Shown: positions 8,001 to 17,362, numbered from the stretch's first letter. The stretch: 44,218 bases of DNA from Candidatus Kerfeldbacteria bacterium (GCA_016182495.1 JACPGK010000029.1:1-44218), one strand, 5' to 3'. The notes: generated by a model from the letters alone, not told the origin. A program made the numbers and translations.

Positions 8001-10307
8001 AATAACAGCCTCATTTGCCGTAATGCCGCCGCTGGCTGTATTTGATAGCACTGGCGCTGTCACATCACCGGAATCATCAGTCAATAGTGTAGTAAACGAA
8101 TAAATCGTATCGCCGGTATCAGCATAATTCAACGCATTAGTCGTATCATCAGACCGAGCACTGTGATAATACGTTGTATTGGGCGACAAATCAGTAATGG
8201 TATAACTATGACTAGTGACTGATTCGGTTGTATTGCCAACTAAGGTTGGATTGGTAAGATCGACATTACTGGTATATCCTATCTTAGTGTTTCCAGCGAT
8301 AGTGGTTGTCCAGGTAATGGTGGCCGTAGTGCTGGTAGTTGTAGCCGCGATATCGCTTAACGTCATGGAAGTAGTTGGTTGCAGATCATTCACAAACCTA
8401 GCGGTACCGCTAGATGTACTAGCGGTAAAAAATACAGTGTGATAGCTTGATAAATCTCGTTCCAGGCGCCAGTTATCTGCTGCTACTTCGGCTTGGGCAA
8501 TAAAGGCAACGTCACCAGTGGCAGAGGTTCGACCATACACATCAACTACTGTTCCGGTAGCGCCGGTACCACTAATTTCATCAGCTGTATGTAGTGTGGC
8601 CGTGAGCGCTGATACCGGGGCAGTAGCACCGACCGTGTAGGTAATAAAATTATCAACCTCATCAAGATTAAAAGTATTCTCGCGAATCACGACATTTGAA
8701 AAAAAAGTAGTACCTTGAATTTCCACTGCGCTGTTCGCATCACGAAAAGTATTGCCGCTACCTGAACTCAATAAAGTTGCGCCAATTATAATGTTATCTG
8801 AATCACCAGAAACGACTAAGCCACTATTGGTGATATCTTCAATAGTATTATTAGTGTAGGTGATACTATCACTGTTATCATTTTGGATACCGGCATGAGA
8901 ATTACCGGCGCTAATACTATTACCTGTAACGGTAGTGTTGGTAGTGTTATGAATTGAAAACACTATGCCATCAACATTAGTGATGATATTACTCACAATA
9001 GAGATGGCTGAACTGCCATTATCAGTGCGAATAGCTTGAGAGTAGGATGATGCGGCAGCGTTTGTGCCAGTAAAGTTTTGAATGGTATTATCTTCCACTG
9101 CACTATTGGTAACGCCTTGTAAATTGATAGCGATATCAGCCCCACTGGTACCGGTAAAGGTATTACCGTTGATGGTTAAATCATCAGCGCCGGAAGCATA
9201 AATAGTATTACCTTCAATACTGCTAAAAGTATTGATACTGATATAGGTTCCAGTGCCATCAATTACGCTAATAGCACCGTTACCCGTGCCGCTGGTAAAG
9301 GTGTTAGGGCGAATACTTGTGCCATCTTCATCATAACCAATCATGGCTTGGGCATCATCGTACATAAAAATGCAGTAATTGCCACAATCGGTAAAGGTAT
9401 TAGTGCCAAGCAAGGCGTTTTCTCCACCGGCAATACTAATGGCATTATTAATGCTACTGAAGGTGGTATTTTTAATCACTACATTATCAACCGCTCCAAA
9501 ATTAATTCCGGTTTGAGTGATGTTATTACCAGTAATGGTGGAACTATCTATTTTAGCAGTAGCGCTTAAGGTGATGCCATCGGATTGATTGCTTTCTAAG
9601 GTAACACCGCGAATAATAGCCCCGCCGCCGGCTCCACCCACCGCCAAACCAGTGGTGGTACAATTTTTAATTGTAATACTGTTTACTGTAATGTTGGTCG
9701 CATTTAAGCTTAAACCGGTATCGATGGTATTATTACAATTCAATTCGACGGTGTTAGTGCTGCCATTAATTAATAAATTAGCAGCGGTGGCATTAAGAGT
9801 ACTGGTGAGAGTGATAGCGGTGTTACCAGAAAAAGTAATCACATCGCTTGCTGCTGCCACAGCCAAGGCTTCTCGTAAGGTGCAATCACCCGGGGCACTA
9901 TCACAACTACCATCGTTATCATCGTTGGCTGAATTCACTACCAAACTAGCTGCCAATACTTGTGGCGTAGTATCTTGCCGCACAATAAATCGAAAAAATG
10001 ATGTTACAAAGATAACACTGGTCACTAATACCAAAGAATACGATAGTGTGCCAAAACGTAGATTATGTTTCCAGCGCCGATGAGCAATATACGATGCCTG
10101 ATAGCCTTTAGTCTGATCCAGCGGATGAAAATGTTCAAAACTTTCTTGCGGTGGCAAAAATAAAGCCGCCAAAGCATGCTGGCAGGCTAACATGATATAA
10201 AAACCTAATAAAATCAAGGCTAATAATAGACGATACCCAATACCATGGCTTGATTGACGCAAACTGTTTTCGCAGCTATTGATTTGAGCCTGTAACCAGC
10301 GACGCAT
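5088..10307 (-). CDS. Giant cell-surface protein: CSLREA segment, beta-helix, FnIII domains, TSP3-type Ca-binding repeats
   Basis: The product has 1739 residues. Two hydrophobic segments lie near the N-terminus (about 25-50 and 83-109). A CSLREA-type start (SCDSAPGDCTLREAL, about 134-148) leads into a long right-handed beta-helix (about 160-590) built of N-[TS]-rich rungs. Two fibronectin type III domains follow (about 650-745 and 755-845), then further Ig-like stretches, a short Pro-Glu linker, and about a dozen acidic DxDxDG(L/V)xDxxE repeats (about 1270-1500) that should bind calcium. An Ig-like domain and one membrane helix (about 1706-1725) with a KKRK tail end the protein. It is predicted to be an anchored exposed protein for attachment or glycan contact; the ligand is unknown. 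A strong promoter puts the transcript start about 3 nt before the ATG. Confidence 0.85.
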   Translation of the reverse strand: MRRWLQAQINSCENSLRQSSHGIGYRLLLALILLGFYIMLACQHALAALFLPPQESFEHFHPLDQTKGYQASYIAHRRWKHNLRFGTLSYSLVLVTSVIFVTSFFRFIVRQDTTPQVLAASLVVNSANDDNDGSCDSAPGDCTLREALAVAAASDVITFSGNTAITLTSTLNATAANLLINGSTNTVELNCNNTIDTGLSLNATNITVNSITIKNCTTTGLAVGGAGGGAIIRGVTLESNQSDGITLSATAKIDSSTITGNNITQTGINFGAVDNVVIKNTTFSSINNAISIAGGENALLGTNTFTDCGNYCIFMYDDAQAMIGYDEDGTSIRPNTFTSGTGNGAISVIDGTGTYISINTFSSIEGNTIYASGADDLTINGNTFTGTSGADIAINLQGVTNSAVEDNTIQNFTGTNAAASSYSQAIRTDNGSSAISIVSNIITNVDGIVFSIHNTTNTTVTGNSISAGNSHAGIQNDNSDSITYTNNTIEDITNSGLVVSGDSDNIIIGATLLSSGSGNTFRDANSAVEIQGTTFFSNVVIRENTFNLDEVDNFITYTVGATAPVSALTATLHTADEISGTGATGTVVDVYGRTSATGDVAFIAQAEVAADNWRLERDLSSYHTVFFTASTSSGTARFVNDLQPTTSMTLSDIAATTTSTTATITWTTTIAGNTKIGYTSNVDLTNPTLVGNTTESVTSHSYTITDLSPNTTYYHSARSDDTTNALNYADTGDTIYSFTTLLTDDSGDVTAPVLSNTASGGITANEAVITWSTDELATSQVEYGTTDSYGEIELNDTLVKNHSLTLTGLEANTTYHYRIVSVDEAGNTAESTDQTFTTLTKTDADAEAVVTDIRITDGSGNTITTDNTTAVINLQRGDLTFAFDGKAKFIDQRVHLVIDQINKNKQNQAKEIYNRKEAFTKKQLVEFNISKDLLKLKERYKVYTGLVAKNSAAYTNPSGLQPRFNFTVVSGPPTIITPATIISYGMPEQYMATTVDTSVTFTVTDSAGNYVHHCVGETVDNVASCQPPFGLTPEEFTLTAEGSDGGTTSQVMIISGQTDTTFVTDSRSNEYWNRITYTANPTFTGITTAKHTIAVRIPGIDGDMMAVVAPATDGITTWQFSLQLVQLPIGVTYVTIIDRDPAGNIISQLDYPVFRTHRPVDPAVIDPADHQRFALFAPIITVLGPNDHQLEVFNNDRLIYHGQYSAGKQIIDLSEFITKLGEQTIQLRNRNSLGLRSRKVDFNFTTYRPKPVVVSPEPEPEPEPVTPTETPTDSDNDGVPDTADHDNDNDGVDNITEQVLQTNPDQSDTDNDGLTDGLEQYYGTDPTVPDTDGDTVNDGTEQQQHTNPIKADNPDTTTGIVDTDGDGLADSEEPRYQTDPTDADTDDDNLSDGDEVILETDPIDADTDDDSLNDGQEITLGTNPSNNDTDVDGSDDANELVRDTNPLDPDSDDDGLVDGDEATDCPDPNDWDSDDDSIADGDEAARGTLACSADSDGDGVADNLDVIVVAATDQLEQTLQQFATAAYSGKPTPANYPYITKQAVPLTAEQHSALVQQLDNDIKNTKVNIIPGEFSSVTAGQTWVVKVRNEIGISDILAWLQGGSITPDSDTTRIILSGDFNEQTDAVKIVRGQPQYVIITTFSTPVVKIAQADDQGRWTMTIPAELLAVGDHTVYASGEINGARGQQVEVARFVIQQENRLSNTTWLVIVNIGIALLAVLISIVLQLKKRKAALTSSAH
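5800..6500 (-). repeat. Coding repeats: thrombospondin type 3-like calcium-binding array
   Basis: This is the DNA for the acidic repeat region of the giant surface protein. Units of roughly 12-30 codons carry D-[ST]-D-x-D-G-[LV]-x-D-[GS]-x-E. The nucleotide repeats have diverged but keep a visible period (ATCATCATC/CATCACCATC-like runs on the plus strand). It is not a CRISPR or tandem satellite. Confidence 0.85.
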
Positions 10308-10316
10308 GATTGAAGT

Positions 10317-10345
10317 ATTCTAGCAAAAAAAATGAGTCTTGTCAA
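10317..10345 (-). promoter_or_regulatory. Promoter of the giant surface-protein operon
   Basis: On the minus strand TTGACA (10340-10345), 17 bp, then TGC-TAGAAT (-10 at 10317-10322). Nine bases separate the -10 box from the ATG at 10307, so the expected start point is about 3 nt before the start codon and the mRNA is nearly leaderless. Confidence 0.8.
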
Positions 10346-10401
10346 TTTTTTTTATGCGTGTGTAAAAAAGCTATTACGGGATCAATGATGTGATGAATTT
10401 A

Positions 10402-13400
10402 TTATTTTGTTTTAGCTTTGGCTACAAAAGTATCATATTTTGACCAGGCTCCATACAAACCATTGCTACCAACCGCTCGTACCCGTACCTTATAGCGCTT
10501 ACCGACATCAACCCATTTAGCTTTTAGAGTGTACTTTATTTTGGTAATATTTTTTACCGTTTTGATGATTTTATTCTTTTTATTACGCAATTGTAATTGA
10601 TAGCTAGTGCTCGTGTTTACCTTTTTCCAATTCACTTGATTCACTTTTTTCACGTTCACATTTTTTACCCGCCCCGGCGCGGCTCCAGCAATGCGATTAT
10701 CATATAACAAGGCAAACTGAGTAAAGTGATCAGTATTAAAGGTCACCATATTGGCGGTGGTATCAACGGCAAATCCACCCATGGTTTGCCATGAACCAGT
10801 TGATTCGTCGAAAAATTTTGGAGCCAGGTCTGTTTCTAGTATACCGGCTTCTTCCAAGACAGTCTCATTATACGGCAGGGTAACCGTCACTTCCTGATTC
10901 AGGCTTGGTTTTAAGCTGCCATTACTATCAAAAGCTTTGATGTTTACCGGCATACCCAACACTAAATTTTCTTCATTTTGTGGAATGTCATTGGGACTAG
11001 GAGTGACGGTAATAGTAACGTCGCCATCGGTTGGAACGGTATTGGCTGGTACTGCCATCGTTACTGTATCTAACACCACGCTATGTTCACCACTGCCATC
11101 AAACACCATTGACGTAGCGTCGGGTACAGCTTGTAAAGTATTTTCTTCAATCGGAACCGTGGCAGTTTCATTGGCTTGATTGACAATGACTGCTGTTGGC
11201 TCGGTTGGAGTAAACCAAGTTTCACCATCAGCCGCACTACATGATACCTTCCAGTCTTTACCAGCTTCCTGACTGACTGCTAAATTAACCGTGCCGTCAC
11301 CATCACTATCAACGGCATTCACCATACCAGTGCCATCTGCTACCCAAGCTTGGCATTGGGTATTAGCTAGTTCGGCATCAGCGGGCGCATCGTAGGTAAC
11401 CGCAATCGTGGCATCGGGTTCAAATACAGTAAAATCAAGATCCGCGCCAGGTTCAATATCTTCTTGAGTGGCCGGTGTGATAAAATCTTGATTCTCTGAT
11501 ACCGAAATACCGCAGTTGTAGTTTAAAGCCACACCGTGATCTTCGGTAACAACCGGAATTGAGACTGCACCATTCTCATCAGTTTCGGCTGATACCGTGA
11601 CTACCCGTCCACCAGCAAAATCACCCTTCTCACCATCAGGCAAATAACTGCAGCTGACTGCGGTAAACGGTAAAGGGGTTGATCCATCTGGCTCGGTGAC
11701 AGTGGTAGTAATGGTATCATCGGCGGTAAAAGTGTTCACTTCCGTGGCGCTGGCAGTGGCCCCACTGGCCACGGTGACAGTTTGTTCGGCTAAACCCAAC
11801 ACTGGTACAACATCGCCGCCAGTTGGATTAATGGTAAAAGTATCAGCCGGAACATTAGCACTCCAAGTGCCATCACTATTAACCGTGGCTTCAAAGCGAC
11901 CAAAATTTTCACTATCCAATAATACAGTCATTGGGTCGCCAGTATCGGATGGTATTACTGGGTCACCATTTTGATCAAGCAGTGTTCCAGATACCACCGC
12001 ATCATGTTCAACTAAGGTGGCGGTGACGGTTTGATCTTGGCCATCACTGACTACTAAATCGATTTCGGGTTGCATTGAATAATCAGCATTTTTAGGAGTC
12101 ACGGCGTTACAACTATAGGTACCCGCTAATACATTAAGATCGCCAGTACCACGAGTGAGATTCACTCCTGTACCCCATTGTTGTGTTTCATCCCAACAGT
12201 TCAAAAAGGAATTAAATTCAGGAGCATTACTGCCATCGGCATGTTCTAAAGTAAACGATACAGTACCAGCGGCTGGCAGCATGGTAAAAATAACCTCTTT
12301 TTCTTGATTAGCGCCATTAACGGTGATAGTTTGTGAAGCTTGCAGTGGGAAAAAATTCTGGCTGGGGTCGTACACGCTAATGCGATAAGTACCTTCATGC
12401 GCCTCTGAACCGATGCTCGCACCCTGATCACCCTGGATAATAATTTTACGCCATTCACCGCCATTATCTAACCAAAAATTAGCTACCATCCCAGTCGCTT
12501 GCGTGCCCAAATCATTACCATTAGCATCTTGCAATACGGCACTAATAGTAGAGCTTTCGTATGAAGCATTCAACGTTCCTAAATCATTAGCCCCCGTAGT
12601 AATAGTAAAGGCTGTTTCAGCAATATAGTAGCGCACCACATCGGGATTCGACTGGCTTTGTTGCGGTAACAAATCAATATTATACACTCCAGGAACACCA
12701 TATACGGTAAAGGTGCCGGTATCGTCGGCCCAACCACGAAATAAATGGTCAGCATTATAAAAATCAATATATCCTCGAAACCCTTGCCCTTCATATGCTA
12801 GTTGGCCGGTAATGGTGCTAGTGGTTTCCTGAACGGTCATAGTAACTTGTTGCGTTTCAGCAGTGGCAGCTGGTTGACTAAATGTCACAGTCACTGGTTC
12901 GCCATCATAGTACCAAGGTTGGCAGTTACTTTGCTGATTTTGAACACAGTTATTTACATTGACGATAAATGGCTGTCCAACCGGGTTAACCGTAAAACTG
13001 GCTGTACCATTTTGTAGGTTACGTACTTCACTTAAACCATTACCGCCGCCGCTACCAGTCACTAACACTTCACCAGATACAGCCACTCCGTTGGCATCAA
13101 CCACGTTCACCTGGATTTGTTTTGAAACACTGCCGAGCGTGATATTTTGCTGTAATGGAGCGCTGTTGTAATTGATAGTGGTGGAAGTCACCAAAAATCC
13201 ACCATAGGTGGCGGTATCAGGAAAAACGCGTACAGTATAAGCACCATTCGTCCAGGCGGTATCAGTTGAATCACGCGTAATGGTGTATTGACCAGAAACA
13301 ATTTCTGCTCCGGCATAGGGCGTATTGTTAGCGCCATATACTTCTACCCACCCAGAGTTCACCGGGCTACCGTTAGCAGTCACACTGCCGCTAACCACAT

Positions 13401-13476
13401 TTTGGGTAACAGCTAAGCCAGCTTGGCCAAACCCTAACCCAAACACTACCACCGCTGCATATAAAAATTTTCGCAT
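10402..13476 (-). CDS. Large secreted protein with repeated Ig/CnaB-like domains and a C-terminal FnIII domain
   Basis: The product has 1024 residues. A signal peptide (about 1-22, MRKFLYAAVVVFGLGFGQAG) is followed by repeated beta-sandwich domains of the carboxypeptidase-regulatory/CnaB type. Each has the pattern SGxVxxxxGxPVxxGxVxVY...DGTWSxNVPAGTY-like, for example near residues 28-115, 490-580 and 590-680. The last ~95 residues form a fibronectin type III-like domain very rich in lysine, which stands out from the acidic rest. There is no membrane helix or sorting motif at the C-terminus, so it is likely released or held non-covalently. Its own promoter gives a ~27-nt leader. The role is unknown; adhesion or a structural surface coat is plausible. 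Confidence 0.8.
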   Translation of the reverse strand: MRKFLYAAVVVFGLGFGQAGLAVTQNVVSGSVTANGSPVNSGWVEVYGANNTPYAGAEIVSGQYTITRDSTDTAWTNGAYTVRVFPDTATYGGFLVTSTTINYNSAPLQQNITLGSVSKQIQVNVVDANGVAVSGEVLVTGSGGGNGLSEVRNLQNGTASFTVNPVGQPFIVNVNNCVQNQQSNCQPWYYDGEPVTVTFSQPAATAETQQVTMTVQETTSTITGQLAYEGQGFRGYIDFYNADHLFRGWADDTGTFTVYGVPGVYNIDLLPQQSQSNPDVVRYYIAETAFTITTGANDLGTLNASYESSTISAVLQDANGNDLGTQATGMVANFWLDNGGEWRKIIIQGDQGASIGSEAHEGTYRISVYDPSQNFFPLQASQTITVNGANQEKEVIFTMLPAAGTVSFTLEHADGSNAPEFNSFLNCWDETQQWGTGVNLTRGTGDLNVLAGTYSCNAVTPKNADYSMQPEIDLVVSDGQDQTVTATLVEHDAVVSGTLLDQNGDPVIPSDTGDPMTVLLDSENFGRFEATVNSDGTWSANVPADTFTINPTGGDVVPVLGLAEQTVTVASGATASATEVNTFTADDTITTTVTEPDGSTPLPFTAVSCSYLPDGEKGDFAGGRVVTVSAETDENGAVSIPVVTEDHGVALNYNCGISVSENQDFITPATQEDIEPGADLDFTVFEPDATIAVTYDAPADAELANTQCQAWVADGTGMVNAVDSDGDGTVNLAVSQEAGKDWKVSCSAADGETWFTPTEPTAVIVNQANETATVPIEENTLQAVPDATSMVFDGSGEHSVVLDTVTMAVPANTVPTDGDVTITVTPSPNDIPQNEENLVLGMPVNIKAFDSNGSLKPSLNQEVTVTLPYNETVLEEAGILETDLAPKFFDESTGSWQTMGGFAVDTTANMVTFNTDHFTQFALLYDNRIAGAAPGRVKNVNVKKVNQVNWKKVNTSTSYQLQLRNKKNKIIKTVKNITKIKYTLKAKWVDVGKRYKVRVRAVGSNGLYGAWSKYDTFVAKAKTK

Positions 13477-13509
13477 AGAAAAAAATTAAGAATGAAACAA
13501 CTGTTCTTC

Positions 13510-13539
13510 ATTGTATGAAATAACTGTAGTAGTCGTCAA
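13510..13539 (-). promoter_or_regulatory. Promoter of the secreted Ig-like protein gene
   Basis: On the minus strand TTGACG (13534-13539), 18 bp, TACAAT (13510-13515). The expected start is near 13503, giving a ~27-nt leader before the ATG at 13476. A small hairpin GTCGT-attg-ACGAC overlaps the -35 box. Confidence 0.65.
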
Positions 13540-13550
13540 TACGACAGTGA

Positions 13551-15338
13551 TTACACTTCAATCACTACGGGCAAAATCATTGGCCGCCGTTGGGTGCGTT
13601 GAAACAAAAATTGTCCAATATCATCACGTAATTTGTTTTTCACGTACATAGCATTACGAGCGCCGTTACCGCCAGCATGTTCACAAATTTTTCGTACTTT
13701 GGAGCGCGCTTCTTCAATTAAGTGTTTAGCATCTTTCATGTAAACAAACCCTCGCGAAATGATATCTGGATTGCCCACCAGTTCACCAGTTTGAGCACGC
13801 AGCGTTACAATAATGACAAACATGCCATCTTCCGACATTAACTGACGATCGCGTAACACTACTTCTTGCACGTCACCCACCCCCAAACCATCAACCATCA
13901 CGTAATCTGATGGAATTTTATCTTTGGTCAAACGACCTTCTCCGCCAGAAAATTCAATCACTTGGCCATTCGTGGTTACATAGACAGTATCTTCGGACCA
14001 GCCAAGCTGCAGAGCAATATCTTTAGAGGCTTCTAGCAAAAAACGATTGCCTTCCACTGGTACAATATATTTCGGATTCAGTAACCGAAATAATAATTTT
14101 AAGTCTTCCGCTTTAGCATGGCCTCCGGCATGCACGTCCATCATTTCATAATGGATCACTCTAGCACCTTCTTTGAGTAGAGTATCTTTCAAGCGTTGCA
14201 CGGTGCGTTCGTTGCCAGGAATAACTGATGAAGAAAAAATGACGGTATCGCCTTTTTGCACTCGAAAAAAACGATGTTCACGTGTGGCAATACGCATTAA
14301 GGCAGCGTTACTTTCACCTTGAGCGCCAGTACACATGATGGTTACTTTATCTTCTGGCAAACGCAAGGCTTCTTGTGGGCTGATCACTGTTTTGGGATGC
14401 ACCGATAAATAACCAAGTTCTTTAGCAATTTCAATATTACTACGCATACTGAATCCTTCTATTACAATTTTTCGGCCGTATTTTTCCGACACCCAAATGA
14501 CTTGCTGTAACCGATTCAATAATGAAGCAAAGGTACCCACAATTACCCGACCAGACGCTTTGCGAAAAATATCATCCAGTGTTACACCAATGGCACTTTC
14601 AGAAATTTGATGCCCAGGCGCTGGGGCGTTGGTTGAATCTGATAATAAGGCCAGCACGCCTTGTTTACCTAAATTAGCGATCTTAGCAAAATCGGTCACC
14701 TCATCCATAATCGGTGTCAGATCGAATTTAAAATCGCCAGTATGAACTAAAGTGCCTTCTGGAGTATGAACCACAATGCCCACACAATCGGGAATATTAT
14801 GGTTCACCCGAAAAAATTCAACATTGAATACCCCTAATTGCAACGTTTGATTAGGATCAATTTCACGCAAGTCGATTTGGCCTTTATCGCGAAAATCATC
14901 TTGCCGTTTGGCAATAATACCATTGGTTAACTTGGTGCCATAAATTGGTGGGTGGTGCAACATCGGTGATACATGCGGGATACCACCAATATGATCGTAG
15001 TGTCCGTGAGTAATAATAATACCTTTCACATCAGCTTCGCGGCCTTTTAAATACGACACGTTGGGAATAATATAATCAACGCCTGGTTGATCTTCTTCAG
15101 GAAACTGTAAACCACAATCAATCAAAATAACATCGTTACCATATTCAATCAAGGTCATGTTGCGGCCAACTTCTTCGGCTCCACCAACAATCATGACCTT
15201 TAATTTATGGCGCTGAACAGACCCGCTGATCATGGCCGTAGGTACAGACACTATTTTTTTCCGACTACCAGCTTTTGTCACCGTGCGCTGGATAGTGCGA
15301 GCACGCCGCTGAAACGGCTGCGAAGGATATGCAGACAT
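13551..15338 (-). CDS. rnj: Ribonuclease J
   Basis: RNase J is a metallo-beta-lactamase/beta-CASP nuclease with 5'-3' exonuclease and endonuclease activity that processes mRNA and rRNA in the cytoplasm. The 595-residue protein has a basic ~45-residue N-terminal extension, then the metal motif HGHYDH (111-116), HTGDFKFD, and SDSTNAPAPG. The beta-CASP segment has VIFSSSVIPGNE, then HAGGHAKAEDLK and the C-terminal RNase J domain with NKLRDDIGQFL. All metal ligands appear intact. The gene follows the peptide-binding protein by 23 nt on the same strand, so it is probably transcribed with secG and that gene. No Shine-Dalgarno site is seen. Confidence 0.95.
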   Translation of the reverse strand: MSAYPSQPFQRRARTIQRTVTKAGSRKKIVSVPTAMISGSVQRHKLKVMIVGGAEEVGRNMTLIEYGNDVILIDCGLQFPEEDQPGVDYIIPNVSYLKGREADVKGIIITHGHYDHIGGIPHVSPMLHHPPIYGTKLTNGIIAKRQDDFRDKGQIDLREIDPNQTLQLGVFNVEFFRVNHNIPDCVGIVVHTPEGTLVHTGDFKFDLTPIMDEVTDFAKIANLGKQGVLALLSDSTNAPAPGHQISESAIGVTLDDIFRKASGRVIVGTFASLLNRLQQVIWVSEKYGRKIVIEGFSMRSNIEIAKELGYLSVHPKTVISPQEALRLPEDKVTIMCTGAQGESNAALMRIATREHRFFRVQKGDTVIFSSSVIPGNERTVQRLKDTLLKEGARVIHYEMMDVHAGGHAKAEDLKLLFRLLNPKYIVPVEGNRFLLEASKDIALQLGWSEDTVYVTTNGQVIEFSGGEGRLTKDKIPSDYVMVDGLGVGDVQEVVLRDRQLMSEDGMFVIIVTLRAQTGELVGNPDIISRGFVYMKDAKHLIEEARSKVRKICEHAGGNGARNAMYVKNKLRDDIGQFLFQRTQRRPMILPVVIEV

Positions 15339-15361
15339 ACAAACAAATATAATAAGATTAA

Positions 15362-17107
15362 TTAAGAGGTTGATTTTACTCGAATAGTATCGCGATACCA
15401 GTAGGTAATATTGCTAAAACGATCAGCTGGATTAGTGACTACTTGATGATCAACACCATGAATATCTTTTGACATGGCGTAACTGTAGTATGGATTATAT
15501 AAAAAAATGGCTGGTAACTCCTCGGCTAAAATATTTTGAAAGTTAAAATATTTTAAACGGCGTTGTTCAGCATCACTGGTTTTACGAGCTGTTTCTAGTA
15601 AATTATCGATATTTTTTTGATAAAATACAGCTAACGCCAAGCCCGGATGTTCCATTTGGGTAGAATGCCAAAAGGCGTAAGGATCAGGGTCAACCCCGAT
15701 AATTTCTCCGAACAGCAAAGCTTCGTAATTGCGTGGTTTAATAATTTGCTCTTGAATATCAGCGGCCTCATACACATTCACATTCACTTTAACACCCATA
15801 CTGGTCCAGTTGGATTGTAAAATATCAAGTGCGGCCACAAATTCTGGCTGGTTGACTGTGGCAATGGTAAATTCTAACAGCTCATCCCCTTTGCTACGGA
15901 TGCCCGATTCAACATCAAGTTTCCAGCCGGCTTCTTCTAAAATCTGTTGGCCAGCGGCGAGATCAAAGCCATAGTGTTCTAGCTCGGTATTATAGCCTAA
16001 ATATCCGGGTAAAATGGGGCTATAAATTGGCTCCCCTTCGCCCCCTAGTACTTCGGTAATAATCCGATCGCGATCGACCCCCCACACCAGGGCTTGGCGC
16101 ACGGTATCGTTCGATAAAATATCAGAATGTTCTTGGTTGAAAAAAATAGCTGTGTATTGTGGCAATTGTAAATGGTAGTACTGCAAACCACGCTTTTTAT
16201 CACGTACATTTTCTTGAGTGGCACGATCTAAAAAGGCCACTCCATCAATGGTGCTACGCCGGAGATCTTCAGTGGCGCTATAGATATCTGGATAAAATAC
16301 AAAAGTGATGCGTTCTAAATACGGTATATGATCGTAGTAATCGGCGAATGGCACCACACTATACGATTTCATCACGCCAGCAGTATCTTTGACTAGTGTA
16401 TCAAACATAAATGGTCCAGAGCCAATTGGTTTAATATTGTACTCCGATAAGGTAATATTTTGTAACGATACTTTGTAAGCATCAAACCAAATATGTTCTG
16501 GTAAAATACCAAAGGTTAAACTTGATAAAAATGGCGCGAATGGTTCATCCAGCGTAATGGTAAAAGTGTAATCATCAATTCGATGAGTGGTCACGCCCCG
16601 TAAACTAGGTTCAAGTGGACTATGATAATTTGGATCCTGAATAGCTTGAATAGTAAACAATACATCATCAACGGTCAGTGGCTCGCCATCATGCCATTTG
16701 ACATTACGACGTAAATAAAACGTGTAGGTGAGTTGATCTTCGGAAATTGAATAATCACTAACTAAATCTGGTTGTAAAGTTTGATTACCCGTGCGACTAA
16801 ATAAACGAGAAAATAATAATCTGGATAAATCTAAATCAACGTCGTTGGCTTGGGCTAAAATCGGATTGATATATTGTGGTTGCCCTACTACGCCTTCAGT
16901 ATAGGTACCTCCTTGAGTTGGTTGAGCGGTGGTACTAGCATAGTAATACACTATGCCCAAACTCAAGGCAGATACAATAAACCCAGTCGTGGCTATACCA
17001 ACGAGTAATCGTTCACGAAATGATAATAAATTGTTGAGATAGCGCAATTGCGCCAAGGTTGGCCAACGCCGTCGCGCTATGCCAAGCACTAACTTTTTAT
17101 CGCTCAT
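15362..17107 (-). CDS. Extracytoplasmic peptide-binding protein (SBP family 5, OppA/DppA-like)
   Basis: This 581-residue protein belongs to the solute-binding family that captures oligopeptides or similar ligands for ABC importers. A basic N-terminus is followed by one hydrophobic segment (about 34-57) with no lipobox, so it is probably held by an uncleaved signal anchor. Family features are GGTYTEGVVGQPQYINPILAQAND at the start of the mature domain, then YTFYLRRNVKWHDGEPLTVDDV, and VRQALVWGVDRDRI in the second lobe. No ABC permease or ATPase genes are beside it; instead it lies between secG (13 nt before) and rnj (23 nt after). The ligand cannot be told from sequence. Confidence 0.9.
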   Translation of the reverse strand: MSDKKLVLGIARRRWPTLAQLRYLNNLLSFRERLLVGIATTGFIVSALSLGIVYYYASTTAQPTQGGTYTEGVVGQPQYINPILAQANDVDLDLSRLLFSRLFSRTGNQTLQPDLVSDYSISEDQLTYTFYLRRNVKWHDGEPLTVDDVLFTIQAIQDPNYHSPLEPSLRGVTTHRIDDYTFTITLDEPFAPFLSSLTFGILPEHIWFDAYKVSLQNITLSEYNIKPIGSGPFMFDTLVKDTAGVMKSYSVVPFADYYDHIPYLERITFVFYPDIYSATEDLRRSTIDGVAFLDRATQENVRDKKRGLQYYHLQLPQYTAIFFNQEHSDILSNDTVRQALVWGVDRDRIITEVLGGEGEPIYSPILPGYLGYNTELEHYGFDLAAGQQILEEAGWKLDVESGIRSKGDELLEFTIATVNQPEFVAALDILQSNWTSMGVKVNVNVYEAADIQEQIIKPRNYEALLFGEIIGVDPDPYAFWHSTQMEHPGLALAVFYQKNIDNLLETARKTSDAEQRRLKYFNFQNILAEELPAIFLYNPYYSYAMSKDIHGVDHQVVTNPADRFSNITYWYRDTIRVKSTS

Positions 17108-17120
17108 TCAAAAATACTAC

Positions 17121-17345
17121 TTAGTTGAGAAAAAAGGCTGCTAAACCCAGGCTAAGAAACAAGCCTGATAATACGATAGACGAATAAAAGATGAACTTTT
17201 CTGGGCCACGACGAGTTGTATACACACTATCACCACCACCAAAACTTGAACTTAGGCCCACACCTTTCTGTTGCAATAATACTGTCGTAATTAACAATCC
17301 CACTACAATAATTTGAACAACTGAAATGATAGTTTTGACATCCAT
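17121..17345 (-). CDS. secG: Protein translocase subunit SecG
   Basis: SecG is a small accessory membrane subunit of the SecYEG export channel. The 74 residues form two transmembrane helices (about 4-24 and 51-72) joined by the conserved cytoplasmic loop LLQQKGVGLSSSFGG, which is the family signature, and the loop ends in TRRGPEK. The gene heads a minus-strand series with the peptide-binding protein and rnj. The promoter overlaps that of the divergent pcrA gene. The ATG at 17345 lies about 11 nt after the predicted transcript start, with no ribosome-binding site. Confidence 0.93.
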   Translation of the reverse strand: MDVKTIISVVQIIVVGLLITTVLLQQKGVGLSSSFGGGDSVYTTRRGPEKFIFYSSIVLSGLFLSLGLAAFFLN

Positions 17346-17362
17346 AGAAAAAGGTCTACGCT

